From the NCBI RefSeq assembly GCF_000424445.1, contig NZ_AUJX01000016.1, positions 1 through 64,000 on the forward strand: DNA of 64,000 nucleotides. Direction: 5' to 3'. Position 1 is the stretch's first letter. Each line of letters opens with the position of its first letter. This document shows, piece after piece, positions 1 to 6,962 of this stretch. A model generated the notes under the pieces. That model saw nothing but the letters and a program-made list of their open reading frames with translations. It searched no databases and was not told where the DNA came from. Made by a program: the position numbers and the translations under genes. Origin of the DNA: Oribacterium sp. NK2B42. Lineage in GTDB: Bacteria > Bacillota > Clostridia > Lachnospirales > Lachnospiraceae.

Positions 1-130
1 GCTTTATTATATCGCGCAAATCTTCCTTATATTGATTGTAAATTATTTTTCGTCTATACTTTGGTGTAAATACGATATGATATTTACACATCCATTTCGT
101 ATGGGCGAGCGAGTATTCTTTATTCGCCAT
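1..130 (-). CDS. tnpA: IS200/IS605-family transposase TnpA, N-terminal part (runs off window)
   Basis: Reading leftwards from an ATG at 128-130, the 43 visible codons contain SLAHTKWMCKYHIVFTPKY followed by RRKIIYNQY, the typical start of the small Y1 (HUH) single-strand transposases of the IS200/IS605 family. These proteins are about 150 residues long. The HUH motif and catalytic tyrosine lie beyond the window edge, so it cannot be judged whether the copy is intact. Upstream are the family's characteristic secondary structures: an inverted repeat covering the ribosome binding site and a subterminal hairpin at 214-232. Confidence 0.9.
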   Translation of the reverse strand, partial: MANKEYSLAHTKWMCKYHIVFTPKYRRKIIYNQYKEDLRDIIK

Positions 131-134
131 TTAT

Positions 135-195
135 ATCACCGTATCCTTTCTGTATAGTGGCTTGAGCACTACTATTATAGTGAGGATACGGTGAT
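135..195 (-). promoter_or_regulatory. IS200-type leader inverted repeat masking the tnpA ribosome binding site
   Basis: A perfect 12-bp inverted repeat (ATCACCGTATCC at 135-146 and GGATACGGTGAT at 184-195) lies just upstream of tnpA. In the tnpA mRNA the arm nearer the gene carries the AAGGAT ribosome binding sequence, so the hairpin would block translation. A TATAAT-like box lies in the loop. IS200 is known to repress its transposase with a leader stem-loop of this kind; its role here is inferred from the layout. Confidence 0.6.
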
Positions 196-213
196 TTTGT
201 ATAACTTGAACAC

Positions 214-232
214 CCACCCGCATAGCGGGTGG
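214..232. repeat. Subterminal hairpin of the IS200-like element (probable left end)
   Basis: CCACCCGC, a 3-nt loop (ATA) and GCGGGTGG form a perfect 8-bp stem about 85 bp upstream of tnpA. This is where IS200/IS605 elements carry the left-end hairpin recognised by TnpA as single-stranded DNA. The stem core also appears in the hairpin at 27096-27130. Confidence 0.6.
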
Positions 233-315
233 TTTTGTGTGCCACGCGCTTGATCGTTTTGCTGCCGGCAAAACTTGAAGCAGCGCGCGGCACGTGGTCT
301 CGACCTACAATAAAA

Positions 316-347
316 AAACTGCCGGTACCTTTCGATACCGACAGTTT
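316..347 (-). terminator. Rho-independent terminator of the ferredoxin gene
   Basis: Arms AAACTG-CGGTA and TACCG-CAGTTT form a long stem. Read on the minus strand it ends in a run of seven T residues. It lies 20 bp past the ferredoxin stop codon. Confidence 0.85.
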
Positions 348-367
348 AAATCTCATTATATATGAAA

Positions 368-538
368 TTACTTAGCAGCGATAGCGCCTGTAGGACAAGC
401 TTCCTCACATGCTCCACAATCGATGCAAGTGCCCTCATCTACAACATACTTTGAATCGCCAGCTGAAATAGCCTCTACTGGACATACAGATGCACATGAT
501 CCGCAGCTTACGCACTCATCATTGATAAAATGTGACAT
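368..538 (-). CDS. 2[4Fe-4S] ferredoxin, 56 aa
   Basis: This small electron carrier has two clostridial-type cluster motifs: CVSCGSCASVCP near residues 9-20 and CIDCGACEEACP near residues 38-49. The eight cysteines would bind two low-potential [4Fe-4S] clusters. Length and spacing match the classic 55-residue bacterial ferredoxins. A strong AAGGAGG ribosome binding site precedes the ATG and a terminator follows, so it is a single-gene unit. Such ferredoxins serve hydrogenases, pyruvate:ferredoxin oxidoreductase and the Rnf complex in fermenting Clostridia; the partner here cannot be told from the context. Confidence 0.95.
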   Translation of the reverse strand: MSHFINDECVSCGSCASVCPVEAISAGDSKYVVDEGTCIDCGACEEACPTGAIAAK

Positions 539-896
539 ATTAGGTTCCTCCTTGAAATAATATAAATCAAAACTTAGTGTTCGATGAAGTGTTCAATCTC
601 ATCTGTATTGTATCTTAATATAGTTTCTATAAAAGCACAACAAAATAATTTTCTTTTTTTGTATTTTTTTGGATAATATATTTAGTTGAGACTAACCAAT
701 TCATAGCGGATGTATAGGAGATTCGAACCAGGGGGACGGGGTTAGTGGTTCATTTTTTGGAAGAATGAACCACTAACCCCGTCCCCCAGGTCCATCATAC
801 ACATTGGCACATAAGTGCTTCATATAGTCTAAGTACTGCTGTGTACTGCAAAAATCGGTAACCACGGGGATAACGTGAATATTCAGGTCTGAAACA
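539..896. other. Intergenic stretch between the kinase and ferredoxin genes
   Basis: This 358-bp gap holds the ferredoxin leader (539-700, AT-rich, without a clear-cut promoter pair), the large GGGACGG palindrome at 731-787, and about 110 bp after the kinase stop codon. The last part is open in one minus frame but has no start or recognisable domain. I see no other gene. Confidence 0.6.
731..787. repeat. GGGACGG-family palindromic repeat, 24-bp arms
   Basis: A perfect inverted repeat runs from GGGGGACGGGGTTAGTGG (731-748, continuing to 754) to its complement at 764-787, with a 9-nt loop. It is one of about ten members of a family scattered between the accessory genes, and the sequence half-repeats at 23373-23424. 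Confidence 0.9.
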
Positions 897-1832
897 TTAG
901 CGCTCTGCTTCTATTCCGAATTCTCCCGGAAGGAATCTCGGGCAGACGTTGTCTGTTGTTAGGATTACCGAGTTTGCGAGTCTTGATCCGATCTGACAGG
1001 CTTCGTTAAGTGATTTGCCGTAGGTGAGTCCGATGGCAACGCCAGAGAAGAATGCATCTCCAGCTCCGGTTGTATCTATAACTTCTACTGATATGGTCGG
1101 GCTGAAGCCGGCCTCATCATTCATTGATGCGTAAACTGCACCCTTTGATCCCATGGTCACTACCATACGAGGATAATTAGCAAGCTTGATCTGCTTATCA
1201 AGTATCTGCATCATTTCTTCAGGAGTTTTATTGCAATAATCATCGGAGAAAAGCATTCCCGCTTCCTGCTCGTTGCAGACCAGAACCCCGGTGCGTTTGA
1301 TCAGGTCTCTTCTCTGCATTGCGATAGACATATTGGAAACTACCGCATAAACTTCTTTCCCGTATTTTTCTGCAAGATCAAATACAAGCTTCAATATAGA
1401 AGAATCCATGTCGATCTCTACAACCACGCTGTCTGCTTCGGAAATAATCTCGTCTCCCTGCTCCTTAAGGATATCCTCGATTTCGCCAAGGTCAGGTCTT
1501 TTGGAAATTGAAGCTATGACATCGCCATCATTGTTGAAAATAGCAAGCCACATGCCGAGACCGTCCTCTACCTTTCGGATATATTTCGTGTTGATCTTGT
1601 GGCGGTTCAGTTTATTGATTACATCTACACCGGTTCCTGTATCATCCACCAGACTGACGAAGGTTGGCTTAAGCTCAACATTGGCTATATCCTCAGCTAC
1701 ATTTCGGCAAACGCCTCCGTGCACCTGCATTACCGAACCTGCATTTCTTCCGTTTTGGAGAAATGTCTCCGTTGGATATCCTTTGATGTCAACAAATGTG
1801 GCACCGATAACTACTATTCCGTTTTTGGACAT
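897..1832 (-). CDS. PfkB-family carbohydrate/nucleoside kinase (pseudouridine-kinase-like)
   Basis: This 311-residue ribokinase-fold enzyme would phosphorylate a sugar or nucleoside with ATP. It carries the N-terminal glycine signature HGGVCRNVAEDIA near residues 38-50 and the C-terminal PfkB signature DTTGAGDAFFSG at 253-264, whose Asp259 is the expected catalytic base. The GGVxRNVAE form of the first motif is typical of pseudouridine kinases (PsuK), but no pseudouridine glycosidase gene lies nearby, so the substrate is uncertain. The next gene upstream (an acetyltransferase) is 31 bp away on the same strand, so the two may be cotranscribed. Confidence 0.85.
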   Translation of the reverse strand: MSKNGIVVIGATFVDIKGYPTETFLQNGRNAGSVMQVHGGVCRNVAEDIANVELKPTFVSLVDDTGTGVDVINKLNRHKINTKYIRKVEDGLGMWLAIFNNDGDVIASISKRPDLGEIEDILKEQGDEIISEADSVVVEIDMDSSILKLVFDLAEKYGKEVYAVVSNMSIAMQRRDLIKRTGVLVCNEQEAGMLFSDDYCNKTPEEMMQILDKQIKLANYPRMVVTMGSKGAVYASMNDEAGFSPTISVEVIDTTGAGDAFFSGVAIGLTYGKSLNEACQIGSRLANSVILTTDNVCPRFLPGEFGIEAER

Positions 1833-1863
1833 ACATTTTTACCTCTTGTATAGATTGTTGTTA

Positions 1864-2505
1864 TTAATATTCATTGAAGTCTATCTCCGATTCAATTTCA
1901 TCAAATCGTTTAACCTCAGGCTGGTTTTCAACGTGCTCGCCGATGAACTTTTCCATCCAGATCAAGTTGTACCAGCGATTGAACTTATAGCCGCACTTAT
2001 GGAATTCTCCCACCATGCGGTATCCAAGGTGTTCATGGAATTCTGCGCTGTTTTTGGTGAGATGTTCATCTTCATTATCCGGGTAAGCGATGCTGACGTT
2101 AATGTTTAGATAGCCCTGCTTTTTCAATATATCTTCAAGTGCGATATATAGCCTTTTACCGAGGCCGCTGTGCTGGAAATCTTTATCGATATAAATGGAG
2201 GCCTCAATATTGAATCTGGCAGCCACACGGACGTGAAATGGTGCGGCGTAGGCATAGCCCACTATCTTTCCATCCTGCTCAGCAACGAGGTAGGGTAATT
2301 TCTCGAGAACGTGATTTATTCTCTGTTTGAATTCCCCTACAGTTGGAACCTCAACCTCGTAGGTTATGGCAGTTCCCAGAACGTATGGCGCGTATATCGA
2401 AACTAAAGCTTCGGCATCTGTTTCGGAAGCTTTTCTGATTTGAAAGGATTTTGTAATGGGGTCAGACCCCCTTACAGAATTCTTAATTTTGAAGTCATTT
2501 TTCAT
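1864..2505 (-). CDS. GNAT-family N-acetyltransferase, phosphinothricin-acetyltransferase-like
   Basis: The protein has 213 residues. The GNAT core starts at IRKASETDAEALVSIYAPYV (about residue 23). It includes VGYAYAAPF, the acetyl-CoA pyrophosphate-loop segment QHSGLGKRLY and the C-terminal FHEHLGYRMVGEFHKCGYK typical of the Pat/bar group. A GGGAGAG ribosome binding site sits 5 bp before the ATG at 2505. The first 20 or so residues are not part of the family and are partly encoded by a 25-bp palindrome (2452-2476), apparently a repeat insertion that extended the N terminus. The substrate amine is unknown. Confidence 0.85.
   Translation of the reverse strand: MKNDFKIKNSVRGSDPITKSFQIRKASETDAEALVSIYAPYVLGTAITYEVEVPTVGEFKQRINHVLEKLPYLVAEQDGKIVGYAYAAPFHVRVAARFNIEASIYIDKDFQHSGLGKRLYIALEDILKKQGYLNINVSIAYPDNEDEHLTKNSAEFHEHLGYRMVGEFHKCGYKFNRWYNLIWMEKFIGEHVENQPEVKRFDEIESEIDFNEY
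2452..2476. repeat. GGGGTCAGACCCC palindrome inside the acetyltransferase coding sequence
   Basis: TGTAA-GGGGTC-A-GACCCC-TTACA forms a 25-bp hairpin with one mismatched pair. It starts 29 bp inside the gene and encodes residues around SVRGSDPIT. It differs from the GGGACGG family. Confidence 0.8.
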
Positions 2506-2561
2506 ATGTCTCTCCCATTGATGTCTTGATTATAATGTCTATGCCGTAAGGTTATCCACCG

Positions 2562-2591
2562 GGGACGGTTCTCGCCGGCGAGAACCGTCCC
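2562..2591. repeat. GGGACGG-family palindrome, perfect 15-bp arms
   Basis: GGGACGGTTCTCGCC is followed directly by its reverse complement. It is identical in core to the copy at 39630-39663 and nearly identical to 8673-8714. Confidence 0.92.
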
Positions 2592-2750
2592 TGATGGTAC
2601 TTTGAGATGCATATACTATACGCTTTGAAAAGATTTAAGTCCACAGCTAAGAAGACTTATTAATCATACAACACAATATAGACAAAGCATCCCGAAGTCG
2701 GAAAGTATCGTGCTTTTATGTAAACTTATAATCTGGAATCATTAATTTAT

Positions 2751-3482
2751 TCAGGAAACATATGCCTCCGGCTCGTTCAGGATTATGTCGGTAATGCCTT
2801 TGACTTCCATGGCTGTGAGATTCAGCCTGTGTCCGCTAGGCTCTTCAGGGAACAAACGGCCGCTGCCCCAGGCTCTGACGGTGTAGCCCTGTAATTCATC
2901 CAGGGTGCTGTCGATGGATCTGAATTCCGGGTGAATGGCGTCAGCATTAACACCGCCTCGGATTTTGAACAGGCAGTCAGAGGTGTAGCGGTCAAGGATG
3001 CCGATCTCAGCCTCATAATCAAGTTCACGAATGAGGTTCAGGGATTTTCCGTAGAAGGATGAGTAAACGATGGCATTCTCCAGACCTCTTTTGTGAACAA
3101 GCTCCACTATCTTCTGCTCCATGCCCTCGTAACGGATATTGCTGTTTTTGAGTTCCAGGTTCAGTTTCAATGTTCCTGCATTAAGACGAGGCTCAAGAAG
3201 GTCCAGGAGTTCTTCCACGGTGGGTATTCTTTCGACTCTGCCTTCTCCTGCATCTATTTTCATGTTTTTCAATTCTTCAAGTGTGTAGTTTCTGAGCTCG
3301 CCTTTTCCGTCTGTTGTCCGGTCCAGGGTCTCATCATGCATGATCATCATGTGACCGTCTTTTGACAACTGGATATCTGTCTCGATACCTGTGAGATCTT
3401 TTAGTTCCATTGCTTTTCTGAAAGCTGTAAGTGTATTCTCAGGAAATCTCAGACTGCAGCCTCTGTGTGCCCATATTCGCAT
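2751..3482 (-). CDS. Glycerophosphodiester phosphodiesterase, cytosolic type
   Basis: This 243-residue GDPD-family TIM barrel hydrolyses glycerophosphodiesters to glycerol-3-phosphate and an alcohol. The N-terminal IWAHRGCSLRFPENTLTAF supplies the HRG motif and the substrate Glu/Asn. GIETDIQLSKDG supplies the metal-binding E-x-D pair, and HDETLDRTTDGKG the second catalytic histidine. There is no signal peptide, so it resembles UgpQ rather than secreted GlpQ. It stands alone, flanked by palindromic repeats on both sides. Confidence 0.92.
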   Translation of the reverse strand: MRIWAHRGCSLRFPENTLTAFRKAMELKDLTGIETDIQLSKDGHMMIMHDETLDRTTDGKGELRNYTLEELKNMKIDAGEGRVERIPTVEELLDLLEPRLNAGTLKLNLELKNSNIRYEGMEQKIVELVHKRGLENAIVYSSFYGKSLNLIRELDYEAEIGILDRYTSDCLFKIRGGVNADAIHPEFRSIDSTLDELQGYTVRAWGSGRLFPEEPSGHRLNLTAMEVKGITDIILNEPEAYVS

Positions 3483-3589
3483 AACATTCTCCTTTAGACT
3501 CTCCGAAATGATATTTCAAAGTGAGTCATTGTTCGTTGGATATATCTATGACTTCAATTATACTATAAAGAAAGGTTTGAAAACACCAA

Positions 3590-3626
3590 GAGGGTGATGG
3601 ATCTCATTAAGAGAACCATCACCCTC
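3590..3626. repeat. GAGGGTGATGG hairpin, 16-bp arms
   Basis: GAGGGTGATGGATCTC and GAGAACCATCACCCTC pair with one mismatch around a 5-nt loop. The build resembles the GGGACGG palindromes but the core differs. It lies between two minus-strand genes and may also stop transcription. Confidence 0.7.
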
Positions 3627-3680
3627 CCGGCGTTGGAATTGATTAGAATTATTTGGATTTATAGTTGTCTCTGAAAGTGT

Positions 3681-4346
3681 TTAACTTGCTTTTTTACCGG
3701 AAGACTTACTCGTGGTCTTTTTACCGGAATTCTTTTCGTTCGCTAAACGGGATTTCAAGTCGGCTTTTGAATTGCTTTTTGTTTTACTGCTTTTTTCAAT
3801 GTTATTTTCTATCGGCATGATGGAGGCGCCCATATATGCGAAATCATCAATGTGATCATCGTCGGATGCAGGGTAGAATACAAACTCCAGAATCATACCG
3901 TCTTCCACTTCAAATGCAAGACAGGCACAATCAGATTCCGGCAGGTCATAAGAAATAGCTTTGGTTCCATTAACTAAAATATAATTTACATTCTCAGCTT
4001 CGTCTAATTTTTCAACTTCTTTTTTATAACCCGCAAGATTCACTCCTACTTCAACATAGGTTATTGATGTAACTAGTTTTTGATCCTTTGTTTCATAGTA
4101 ACCTATAAGTGTGCCATCCTCATCATCATATGTCGATTTGGTATCCTTCATTACATTTGGAATCCACATTTTGTAATTTACTTCATCGAAGGTGACGAAT
4201 CTGCCTTGAGAAACCATGTCTTTTTTATATAACTTTTCAATCTGAAGAACATCATCCCAGTTAAGCTCTACAAGCTCTTCGGCAAACGAAATCACATTAC
4301 ATTGCAGCAGACATAAAGCAAGTATAAAAGCTAATACTCTCTTCAT
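3681..4346 (-). CDS. Secreted protein of unknown function with lysine/serine-rich tail
   Basis: The 221-residue product starts with a Sec signal peptide (MKRVLAFILALCLLQCNVIS, likely cleaved after SFA). A globular part of about 155 residues follows, and then a low-complexity tail from residue 185 rich in Lys and Ser (repeats of SGKK and SK). The globular part contains FEVEDGMILEFVFYPASDD and a conserved-looking FAYMGASIMPIE near its end. No enzyme motif is visible. The basic tail could bind the acidic cell wall or DNA, but that is a guess. It is a single-gene unit. Confidence 0.7.
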   Translation of the reverse strand: MKRVLAFILALCLLQCNVISFAEELVELNWDDVLQIEKLYKKDMVSQGRFVTFDEVNYKMWIPNVMKDTKSTYDDEDGTLIGYYETKDQKLVTSITYVEVGVNLAGYKKEVEKLDEAENVNYILVNGTKAISYDLPESDCACLAFEVEDGMILEFVFYPASDDDHIDDFAYMGASIMPIENNIEKSSKTKSNSKADLKSRLANEKNSGKKTTSKSSGKKAS

Positions 4347-4556
4347 TTCAGACTCCTTTCATGGCTTTTCTACAGATAATTTTCATACATGTAAACATTA
4401 AAAATTACGATTATTTAACCCATATATAATTTTATCGACCATTTTGGAAGTCTAATAAGTCCTATAGAAAAAGAGTTCAGTTCTTTTTGATGCAGTTTAT
4501 CCATCATGTAAAAAATAGATTTAAACACTGAGGATATAGAAAGACTGTTCAATGAG

Positions 4557-4799
4557 TTACTGTCCGATAAATTCATCCTGAAGTTCAAACCTGTATTTCT
4601 GTTTCACATCCGGATACTTCTCGTGGTCCACTTCGGAAAGGAACATGTCCTTTGGTCGCACCCAGAGGGAGCCGTCACCGTAGAGTTTCCGGTATATAAC
4701 AATTTCCTGCTGAGTTTCTGAATCAAGAGCGATATCTTCAACCAGATAGTAGTTACCCTTGAAATGTTTGTATATGCGATGCAATAACAATTCCTGCAT
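4557..4799 (-). CDS. DUF1653 family protein, 80 aa
   Basis: This small cytosolic protein matches the DUF1653 pattern: [20 protein letters not shown], then [18 protein letters not shown], then MFLSEV and a closing RFEL. The family's role is unknown. I chose the ATG at 4799, 2 bp after the stop of the upstream lipoprotein gene and with GGTGGG as ribosome binding site. A TTG at 4814 would give five more residues. The tight spacing implies translational coupling to the lipoprotein gene. Confidence 0.85.
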   Translation of the reverse strand: MQELLLHRIYKHFKGNYYLVEDIALDSETQQEIVIYRKLYGDGSLWVRPKDMFLSEVDHEKYPDVKQKYRFELQDEFIGQ

Positions 4800-4801
4800 G
4801 A

Positions 4802-6646
4802 TTAATCCCACCAATAACTTCCGTAGTATGTTGTGATCCTGTCACCATTTATGCCAACCTTGAAGACTCCGTGAAGGGGAACGCCTTCAGAGTAAGCTTC
4901 AGGATCGATTTTGTCGAGCTCAAGATTCTTTTTGATCCACTCATAAGGAGTTTCACCTTTTTTATAGTTTGTGAAGGTGCCGAGGTCTCCGTCCTTTGCG
5001 AACTCCGTGTCTTTATCAACGTAGAGATTCATTGTTGAGTTCTCGCACTCTAAAGGATAAGGAAGAGCTACAGGGACATCCTTCAAAAGGATATAATCAT
5101 CCTCAACTGAGATTCCTTCTGTACTTGTCATGGTATAGAGGTACTCTCCTCCGATGTATTTTCCGGCATTCTTCACGTAGGCATCCTTGAAGCCTGCGGC
5201 CTTAACTTCTTTAAGGCACTTCTCTGCTTCTTCCTCTGTGATGAAAAGTCCTGCTGCTACAGCATAGTAGGGTTCTTTATTGAGGCCTGAAAAATCAGGG
5301 GTATATACCGTTAACTCATCGTAAAATTCAGCATCCATTAAGGCTGACTCTGTATCCAGGCAATCGTCTGAATTCTTTGAAGCCATTATAAATACACCGT
5401 AGACTTCCTCAGGACTTTCTGGAAGCACTGAGCTTTCGTGACCGGAACCTGAAAGCTGAACTTCATAAATTCCGCCGAAGTCAGAACCGTGGAGGCCTGC
5501 TTCATCATCGTCCCAGGCTTTAATGTAGTCACTGATGCGGATATCATAGGTCGCGTTCATATAGTTTATGGATCTTGAACCATCGCTGTTTTTTGTTTCT
5601 TTATGGTAGTTTACATTGATGATTCCATTGTCCCTTTGGATAATGTTATCGACGGTATATCCATCACCCTCCAGCTCTTTTACAACATCGGTTCCAACGA
5701 TATCTTTAAGGTCGGAAGCATTAATCTCCTTTGCCCCGTACTCCATGAAATCCCCGGTGTTCCTGCTGTAATAGAAGTAGTATGGTTTCCAGCTGTGTCC
5801 TGCCCACATAGGCTCGTTGGAAACTTTTTCGTAAATACAGGTGCCGTCATAAACGCTTAATTTGATAACAAGGTCCCCAGTTTCCTGATCCACATATGCA
5901 TCGCCGATCCTGGAAACAACAGACTCTTTGCAGGTATCGTCATCCATGTAGTAAAGGTTGGTGACTGCTGAAGTTACATACAGGTCATTAAACTCAACAA
6001 AGTTTTTGTCATGTCCTTCAACGATGCCGAAAACATTACCATCCTTGTTTAAAAGGTATTCAAACTTGTCATGCAGCTTCTTTGAGCCATCTTCATTAAC
6101 AAACCATATCTCGCCTTCACAGGAGTTGTCTTCCTTGTTGGCTTCTGATCCGATGAACATGAAGCCTTCGTATTTTCCGTCAAAGTTGATATCATCAACA
6201 AGATGGAATCTTACATCTTTAGTATTTGCACCGGCATCCTTTGCGACTTTGGAAATGAAGAAATCTGTCATCTCAGCTTTGGCAGACTCTGTTTCCGAGG
6301 TATCCGAACCTTTGTCAGTCACAACCTCATCGGCTGCTTCAGACGCATCGGTTTTCTCTGTGTCGGTTTTTGCTCCGACGGTTTTCGTTGCATCTGTTTT
6401 TGCTCCGTCATTTTTTTCTACATCGGTTTTTGCTCCGTCGGCTTTCCCTGCTTCGTTTTTTGCTTCGTCAGTTTTCCCTGCATCGTTTTTCTCAGCTTCA
6501 CTCTCCTGCTGAACCGCTGCAGTTGTCTCCTGAGGTTTATCGGAATTTGCGGCAGGTAAATTTGAACCGCCGCAGGACGCAAGTGACATCAGTACAGCTG
6601 CCGAAACACCAACAGAAACCAACACATTTAGATTTTTCTTTTTCAT
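4802..6646 (-). CDS. Large lipoprotein with charged repeat linker and SPOR-like segment
   Basis: The 614-residue product has a lipoprotein signal peptide with lipobox LASC (cysteine about residue 25). A linker of about 95 residues built from degenerate K-T-D/K-N-D/A-G-K repeats follows, and then a long globular domain. Near residues 460-500, [19 protein letters not shown] followed by [11 protein letters not shown] has the pattern of a SPOR or SPOR-like peptidoglycan-binding repeat. The linker probably spans the cell wall. The rest matches no family I recognise; a Ca- or sugar-binding role cannot be excluded. The gene is preceded by the 63-bp-period repeat array at 6722-6947 and followed directly by the DUF1653 gene. 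Confidence 0.75.
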   Translation of the reverse strand: MKKKNLNVLVSVGVSAAVLMSLASCGGSNLPAANSDKPQETTAAVQQESEAEKNDAGKTDEAKNEAGKADGAKTDVEKNDGAKTDATKTVGAKTDTEKTDASEAADEVVTDKGSDTSETESAKAEMTDFFISKVAKDAGANTKDVRFHLVDDINFDGKYEGFMFIGSEANKEDNSCEGEIWFVNEDGSKKLHDKFEYLLNKDGNVFGIVEGHDKNFVEFNDLYVTSAVTNLYYMDDDTCKESVVSRIGDAYVDQETGDLVIKLSVYDGTCIYEKVSNEPMWAGHSWKPYYFYYSRNTGDFMEYGAKEINASDLKDIVGTDVVKELEGDGYTVDNIIQRDNGIINVNYHKETKNSDGSRSINYMNATYDIRISDYIKAWDDDEAGLHGSDFGGIYEVQLSGSGHESSVLPESPEEVYGVFIMASKNSDDCLDTESALMDAEFYDELTVYTPDFSGLNKEPYYAVAAGLFITEEEAEKCLKEVKAAGFKDAYVKNAGKYIGGEYLYTMTSTEGISVEDDYILLKDVPVALPYPLECENSTMNLYVDKDTEFAKDGDLGTFTNYKKGETPYEWIKKNLELDKIDPEAYSEGVPLHGVFKVGINGDRITTYYGSYWWD

Positions 6647-6721
6647 TTACAATTCCCCCATAATCACTTCACTGCCATTCGACAGCTACACCCCATTGGT
6701 TTTACTACTGTTTCTGATTTA

Positions 6722-6947
6722 GACACGCAGATTACTTTTGTCTGCTATTATACGTGTCATATTCTTCCATAACAGGCTTGTTTAGGCACGCAGATATCTC
6801 GTTTCTGTTCTTTTGCGTGTCTTATCACTTCAAAACAGGCTTGTTTAAACACGCAGATATCTTGTTTCTGCTCTTTTGCGTGTCATTTCCCACCGGGACA
6901 TTCTTATTTAGACACGTAAATTACTTGTTTCTGTTCTTTTGCGTGTA
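6722..6947. repeat. Array of four 37-bp GACACGC...GCGTGTC dyads at exactly 63-bp spacing
   Basis: Copies start at 6722, 6785, 6848 and 6911. Each has an arm like GACACGCAGAT, an AT-rich centre ending GTTCTTTT, and the arm GCGTGTC. The 26-bp segments between them are partly alike (ACAGGCTTGTTTA precedes copies 2 and 3). This array makes up most of the 316-bp gap 6647-6962, and nothing else is visible there apart from the lipoprotein ribosome binding site. Two further copies with the same period lie at 25570-25670. Confidence 0.92.
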
Positions 6948-6962
6948 ATAACCCGACAAATC

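Noticed and set aside
716-732. tRNA 3' end (GGTTCGAATC on the minus strand)
   Set aside because: The bases flanking the T-loop-like sequence do not pair, and no acceptor, D or anticodon arm is found.
786-896. Open minus-strand frame after the kinase gene
   Set aside because: It has no start codon, no clear family match and runs into the palindrome; it may be a remnant but the support is too thin.
4405-4500. 30-codon minus-strand frame in the gap upstream of the lysine-rich secreted protein gene
   Set aside because: No ribosome binding site and it overlaps the likely promoter region of the downstream gene.
5958-6663. Long plus-strand open frames opposite the lipoprotein linker
   Set aside because: They are mirror products of the low-complexity Lys/Thr/Asp repeat codons, with no ribosome binding sites.
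6722-6947. CRISPR array (37-bp repeats, 26-bp spacers, regular period)
   Set aside because: The repeats differ from each other, the intervening segments resemble one another, the unit is itself a dyad with a large centre, and no cas genes are present.
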